Shown: in pieces, positions 60,046 through 64,000 of the stretch
How the letters are laid out: each line of letters begins with the position of its first letter
Numbering within the stretch: position 1 is the stretch's first letter
Assembly (NCBI RefSeq): GCF_019112545.1
Contig: NW_025064890.1
Location: 895,818-959,817, forward strand
DNA: 64,000 nt
Direction: 5' to 3'
DNA from: Guyanagaster necrorhizus
Lineage: Eukaryota; Basidiomycota; Agaricomycetes; Agaricales; Physalacriaceae
Position numbers and translations under genes: made by a program
The notes under the pieces: generated by a model
What the model was told of the DNA's origin: nothing
Seen by the model: only the letters and a program-made list of their open reading frames with translations
The model's database searches: none

Positions 60046-60110
60046 GTTAAGTTGCTCGGACAAGGCACCCGACTTGTTGAACTGCAATATGGCGCAAAGA
60101 TACCCTCATT
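60046..60110 (+). promoter_or_regulatory. Upstream motif pair shared with micro-gene copy 1
   Basis: GTTAAGTTGCT (60046-60056) and TACCCTCATT (60101-60110), in the same order and nearly the same spacing from the ATG as upstream of copy 1. Confidence 0.5.
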
Positions 60111-60135
60111 TACACCGCGGGTCGGTCGATCCTTG

Positions 60136-60143
60136 TATAAAAG
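60136..60143 (+). promoter_or_regulatory. TATA box of micro-gene copy 5
   Basis: TATAAAAG, 45 bases before the ATG. Confidence 0.65.
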
Positions 60144-60180
60144 CCTGAAGACCAAGGTCTCTATTCTTCATCAGCATAAC

Positions 60181-60397
60181 ATGTCTGCCCCAGAAATCAC
60201 CTCTGTTGCCACCCGCTCCAACCAGGGCACCGTCGCTCCCAAGGAAGCTTTGAAGCTCCGTCTTGATCTCAACCTCGAGGTCGAGATCGCCATCCAGGCC
60301 AAGGTCAACGGCGACATTACCCTCTCCCTCCTGTGAGTCGATGACTATCGCTGTCTTGGGTGCCCCCATGCTGACTGGTCATTTTTACAGCGAGTAA
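60181..60397 (+). CDS. Micro-gene family, copy 5 (52 aa)
   Basis: Shortest and most diverged member. Exon 1 is 60181-60332, starting MSAPEITSVATRSNQGTVAP; the N-terminal variable part is about 13 residues shorter than in the siblings. The intron 60333-60390 (GTGAGT...TTACAG) precedes the 7-base exon 60391-60397 (CGAGTAA). The C-terminal block is unchanged despite the divergent start, and synonymous differences are visible, which suggests selection on the protein. Codon use in the block is biased to C/T-ending codons, as in well-expressed genes. Function unknown. Confidence 0.8.
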
Positions 60398-63300
60398 ATG
60401 TCTCGTAGGACCGGAGAGAGCGTAATAGACTTTGGTTGTGTTCGGGTGAGATTCACTTTGTTGAGGACTAACCGTTCTCCATCCTGATACCCATCTGCCT
60501 AGGACATCACCATGTCGATTACCTTCTTCCCTTTTTTCACTTCTCCCTTTCACCGACATAGCATTAGTTAGTATTCCAAGCTTATGCATGTAGTACATAC
60601 CAATATCAGTGTTGCTTTGGGGGTTCTATACTTTACAGGTCTGCGTCCAGCCAATAAGTATTCCACCGCGTGCCAGTGAGGCTTGCTAACCGCCAATGGC
60701 GCTCCTTCGAATACCAGGATGCCCCTAGTATGCTGCATGGAAAAGGTTCAGTACGGCAGTTTTGGTGGCTTGATTTACATGATGACTGCTAGCAGGGATA
60801 GAGAAATGTTAATGTCTCGACTTGCCTCCTAATCCAAAGTGTGCAAGACATGGTTCTGTATATGTGTAACTGGTACGGAAATGATGAACCATCTGTCGAC
60901 ACAGAGAAAGTCAATGAAAGACATAATTTACGAATACTTGTGGCATACTAGGTTCTCCGCTGCCGACGTGCATAATAATACAGATTATACTTCGAGAACT
61001 CCAGGAACTAGCCTCCCACTTAGCTGTCCTGTACGAACCCTAGACAGAAGAACGTCATGGAGACAGGATAAGTAGCAGGGTGGATGCACAGTGGAGGCCA
61101 GACAAGACGACGTTCAACCCGGAAATGACAAAGGATTGTCGGCACATTCATCGCCTTGCAATCTAGTCGCCACAGCAGTATGAAAATGCATACTTTCCAT
61201 GAAACCTCCAACACCGAGTATTTGATACTTAGTAAGCTTGTGCAGGCAACGCTCTTCCACCCTTTTAGACGCACTTCGCAGTACCAGATCATGTGCGGTA
61301 CGGGTTGGACAATGCCCGGCTCTCCCGAAAGTGGCTATTGCCATCAGAGACCTGGCGTACTCATGCCGTCGAATCCTTTTCCATTATCTTCTTCAGCTTC
61401 AAGGGGCAATGTTGCGGACCGGAGTAGTGGAGAAGGGAAAAAAGTTAATGCACAGACTGGCCGATTTAAGATGTGGATGTGGATAAAGAAGTAAGCCCTT
61501 CGTTCATAGAGAGCAACATAGCATGTTAATAATGAGGCCTAAGATTATACATCCAGAAACGATAGCGGAATCCGTGAAGTGCTCAATTAAGACTGGCAGT
61601 CATTTGGGTAGGGTAGAACACGCTATCTACATAACAATGCCAGAAGGACTTTGAATAAACAAGACCGTTTACGTACAGAGAGTTGCGCGTCACCTAAGCA
61701 TCAAAGGCCCTTGATATGCACCAGGGGCGTTGTTTTCTTTCTTACACTACGAAGCACTACGTGAACACGAGCTCTACGCAGGGACGTTGAAGATAATTGA
61801 CCCACAGATTATGGATGGAGGGTGGATTGAATCGGTGAGGATGCCCTTATAGCAGATCTTAGAGCTCTCTCTGGGGACAATTTGGAGATGGGGTCAGCCA
61901 GTACGACCCACCATGTGGAGACTGGTTCCTACTTGGGGATCCGGATAAATACGAGATATATGTGACTGAATGAGATAGTCTTTAGTTTGTGTACGTCCTC
62001 TACTGTCCGAGCGATAGATGCTGGCTAGTGTTTATATATCCCCCCCAAGCCTCGTCTCATTGGTGTGAAACTGAAGGGTTACGCCCGCTTGCTTTAGTCT
62101 TCAGCAGTGGTATGATGCCTACAGGATGAGGGCGATGTAGGCCTTCATACTCACAAAGTTTATCGAGAGTCGAGGCAAAAGTGCCTTGATACATGCTTGT
62201 GGCCCGTGCTAGTGCCGTGAATAAAATAAAATAAAATTAAAGCACACTTTGATGCACAACAAAATTTTGGCTAAAGGAAAACGTTACATCTTCCGTTGAG
62301 GCGCTGGAGCAACGATGGCACTTCTGCCGAAGACATGAGTGGAGAACTCGGATGTAAAGTAGACGTGCCAAAGACATCTCCAAGAGCCGCAGAGAGACGA
62401 TCACGCCTCAGGAGAGTCAAACTCCATGCTACTTACTCATAGCGCCAGACCCAGTTGTCCGCAGGATGAAAGTGGCTGTCTTTTGTCAGTGACCCAATTA
62501 GGTGGATACTGGCAGGAAGTGGCGCCTTTGTAGTGCTGTGCGAGGGTATTGAGTGCAGGAAGCAGGTGCACGGGGGGGAATGATTTTAGTCGACTAGGTT
62601 GAACATAACCCTCAGTCGGATAAGTTCTTCGTCCATCAACAACAGAAACACGTGTCGGGTCCATTGTAGGTGTACCGCAGATACAGTAACAATTGATGAA
62701 GCAGCTGGAAGGAAATTCTCAGTGAAAACGGAGCGACGAGGAGCTCTCACTACGGAAGTGACCCCTCCACCTTCGAAACAGAGGCAAATTAAACAGCACA
62801 AGGCTTAGCAAGCTCCTCACAATGTGACTCTGTATAATTAAATGTGCGTGGAACTAGCATCAGATCCTCCTCCGCTGGTGCAATTTTAGGAATCACTAAG
62901 CTGAGAACGACAGGTCAGTTAGAGGCCGTCATATAAGAGATATATACCGAATAAACATGCAATACGTCTCGTTGGGAATGATAACATCTCAGGAGAATCG
63001 AACTCTACGCTATAAGCGTCGAATCCTCCTATCCGCAAGTGCTGAATTACCGCAGTCACAACATCTGCATTAATAAAGCTATACTTTAGCAAAGAAATAG
63101 CAAACATAATACCTAGGAGACGGTCAAGGCCAACATCATTGGAGTATGAAACACAGGAGCGGCTAGCCGGTAGGATGATCTGAGGTCCCAGAGGAAAGGC
63201 CATCACTGTCACCACGATGCGGGGTGAATAATGAGATATTGGCAGCGTCTTTCGCAGTTGAAGATCTTCCTGGTCACGTATTTGGCTGGGCCATTCAGCC

Positions 63301-64000
63301 TTTCCCTCCAGACACCTACATATCTCAGAAACATAGTGAAGAGGAGTGTTCGACATGCCAAAACTTGAACCGATGTAGCTTCTTTAGCAAACCCTGTCCA
63401 AAATAGCGGTTCTGTTGTAGAGTTTAGAGTTAAGTCGATGTCAGCGGAAATCATGGTGAGCCTAGAAGATACAATGAGGTGGAAGCATCCAACGGAAATG
63501 AGATGGAAAACAATTACCATTATCTTCATCCCACAATGCAAGCGATGCTGAAGAGCAGCAAAATGGCCAGGACCCATATTTAAAACTCCGCTACCATCCC
63601 CACCGGAAGTTCCGCTTTGAACAGAATACCTCAGTAACATCTATTCACCACCGCCAGTATTCGAACTATGCATCCTGCCAATTTTCACAGCAGCGATAAC
63701 CACCTGATATCACTCGAAGAAATAGTCGGTCACGAAATGGATTACAGAAAAGCAGCGCTACGCGAAACAACAGTACATTCAATTAAATCCTATATCCACC
63801 ATCACGCCCACATTGACTCAAGCAAATCCTAAGTACAGCAAACAATCAGCCAATTCCTAGCTATTGACAAGGCAGCCACAACTAACCTGAAATTCATGGC
63901 CGACTGAACCAACTGCACTCAATTATAGTGACATGTCTACTCACTACAGGCACACCAAATATTAGCCATGTCCATGGATGACGCGTCAAGAAATACTCAC
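60398..64000. other. Gene-poor right end
   Basis: About 3.6 kb. Short frames in all directions, none with a supported start and motif. An A/T-rich run (AAATAAAATAAAATTAAA) lies near 62222. Minus-strand frames at 62919-63356 and 63209-63640 overlap and contain scattered hydrophobic stretches (for example DRLLGIMFAISLLKYSF), which could be a decayed membrane protein, but no family is recognised. Confidence 0.35.

Noticed and set aside
1..64000. CRISPR arrays or prokaryote-type operons
   Set aside because: No regularly spaced repeats; intron-rich genes show a eukaryotic genome.

Overview
This window looks like nuclear DNA of a mushroom-forming basidiomycete (Agaricomycetes). Genes are split by many short GT-AG introns, mostly 45-60 bases. 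Families typical of that group are present: DUF6534-type membrane proteins, wax-synthase-like acyltransferases, F-box proteins, a MYND-finger protein, a TmpA-like flavo/NAD membrane protein and a CytB-like pore-forming protein. The species cannot be named from sequence alone.

Layout. From 1 to 10.8 kb there is a decayed kinase-like pseudogene and two minus-strand DUF6534-like membrane proteins flanking a complete wax-synthase-like MBOAT gene. From 10.8 to 29.2 kb lies the conserved core: an unknown acidic/proline-rich protein, a GNAT-domain protein, ribosomal protein eL42, full-length HMG-CoA reductase, an F-box protein, a SUZ12/VEFS-box Polycomb protein and an unknown basidiomycete protein. 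From 29 to 34.3 kb the sequence is gene-poor and holds a 1.4 kb inverted-repeat structure.

From 34.3 to 64 kb the region is accessory in character. Two near-identical TmpA-like genes lie in divergent orientation (34.4-36.1 minus, 42.5-44.2 plus) around a MYND protein and a set of poorly conserved minus-strand ORFs. After them come a MITE-like element, a second F-box gene, a CytB-like gene with a divergent partial pseudogene copy, and five dispersed copies of one very short gene (52-67 aa).

The most notable observation is this five-copy micro-gene family at 45.0, 48.6, 57.3, 59.0 and 60.2 kb. Every copy has a TATA-like box about 40 bases upstream, a near-invariant C-terminal block (LDLNLEVEIAIQAKVNGD) and one intron at the same phase-2 site. 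That intron leaves a terminal coding exon of only 7 bases. Copies 1 and 5 also share upstream motifs, and copies 2 and 3 share 3' flanks. The second theme is repeated head-to-head inverted duplication (TmpA pair, CytB pair, peptide pairs), which suggests a region that copies itself often.

Intron-exon structures were worked out by eye from splice sites and reading-frame continuity. Family names come from remembered motifs, not from a database search.
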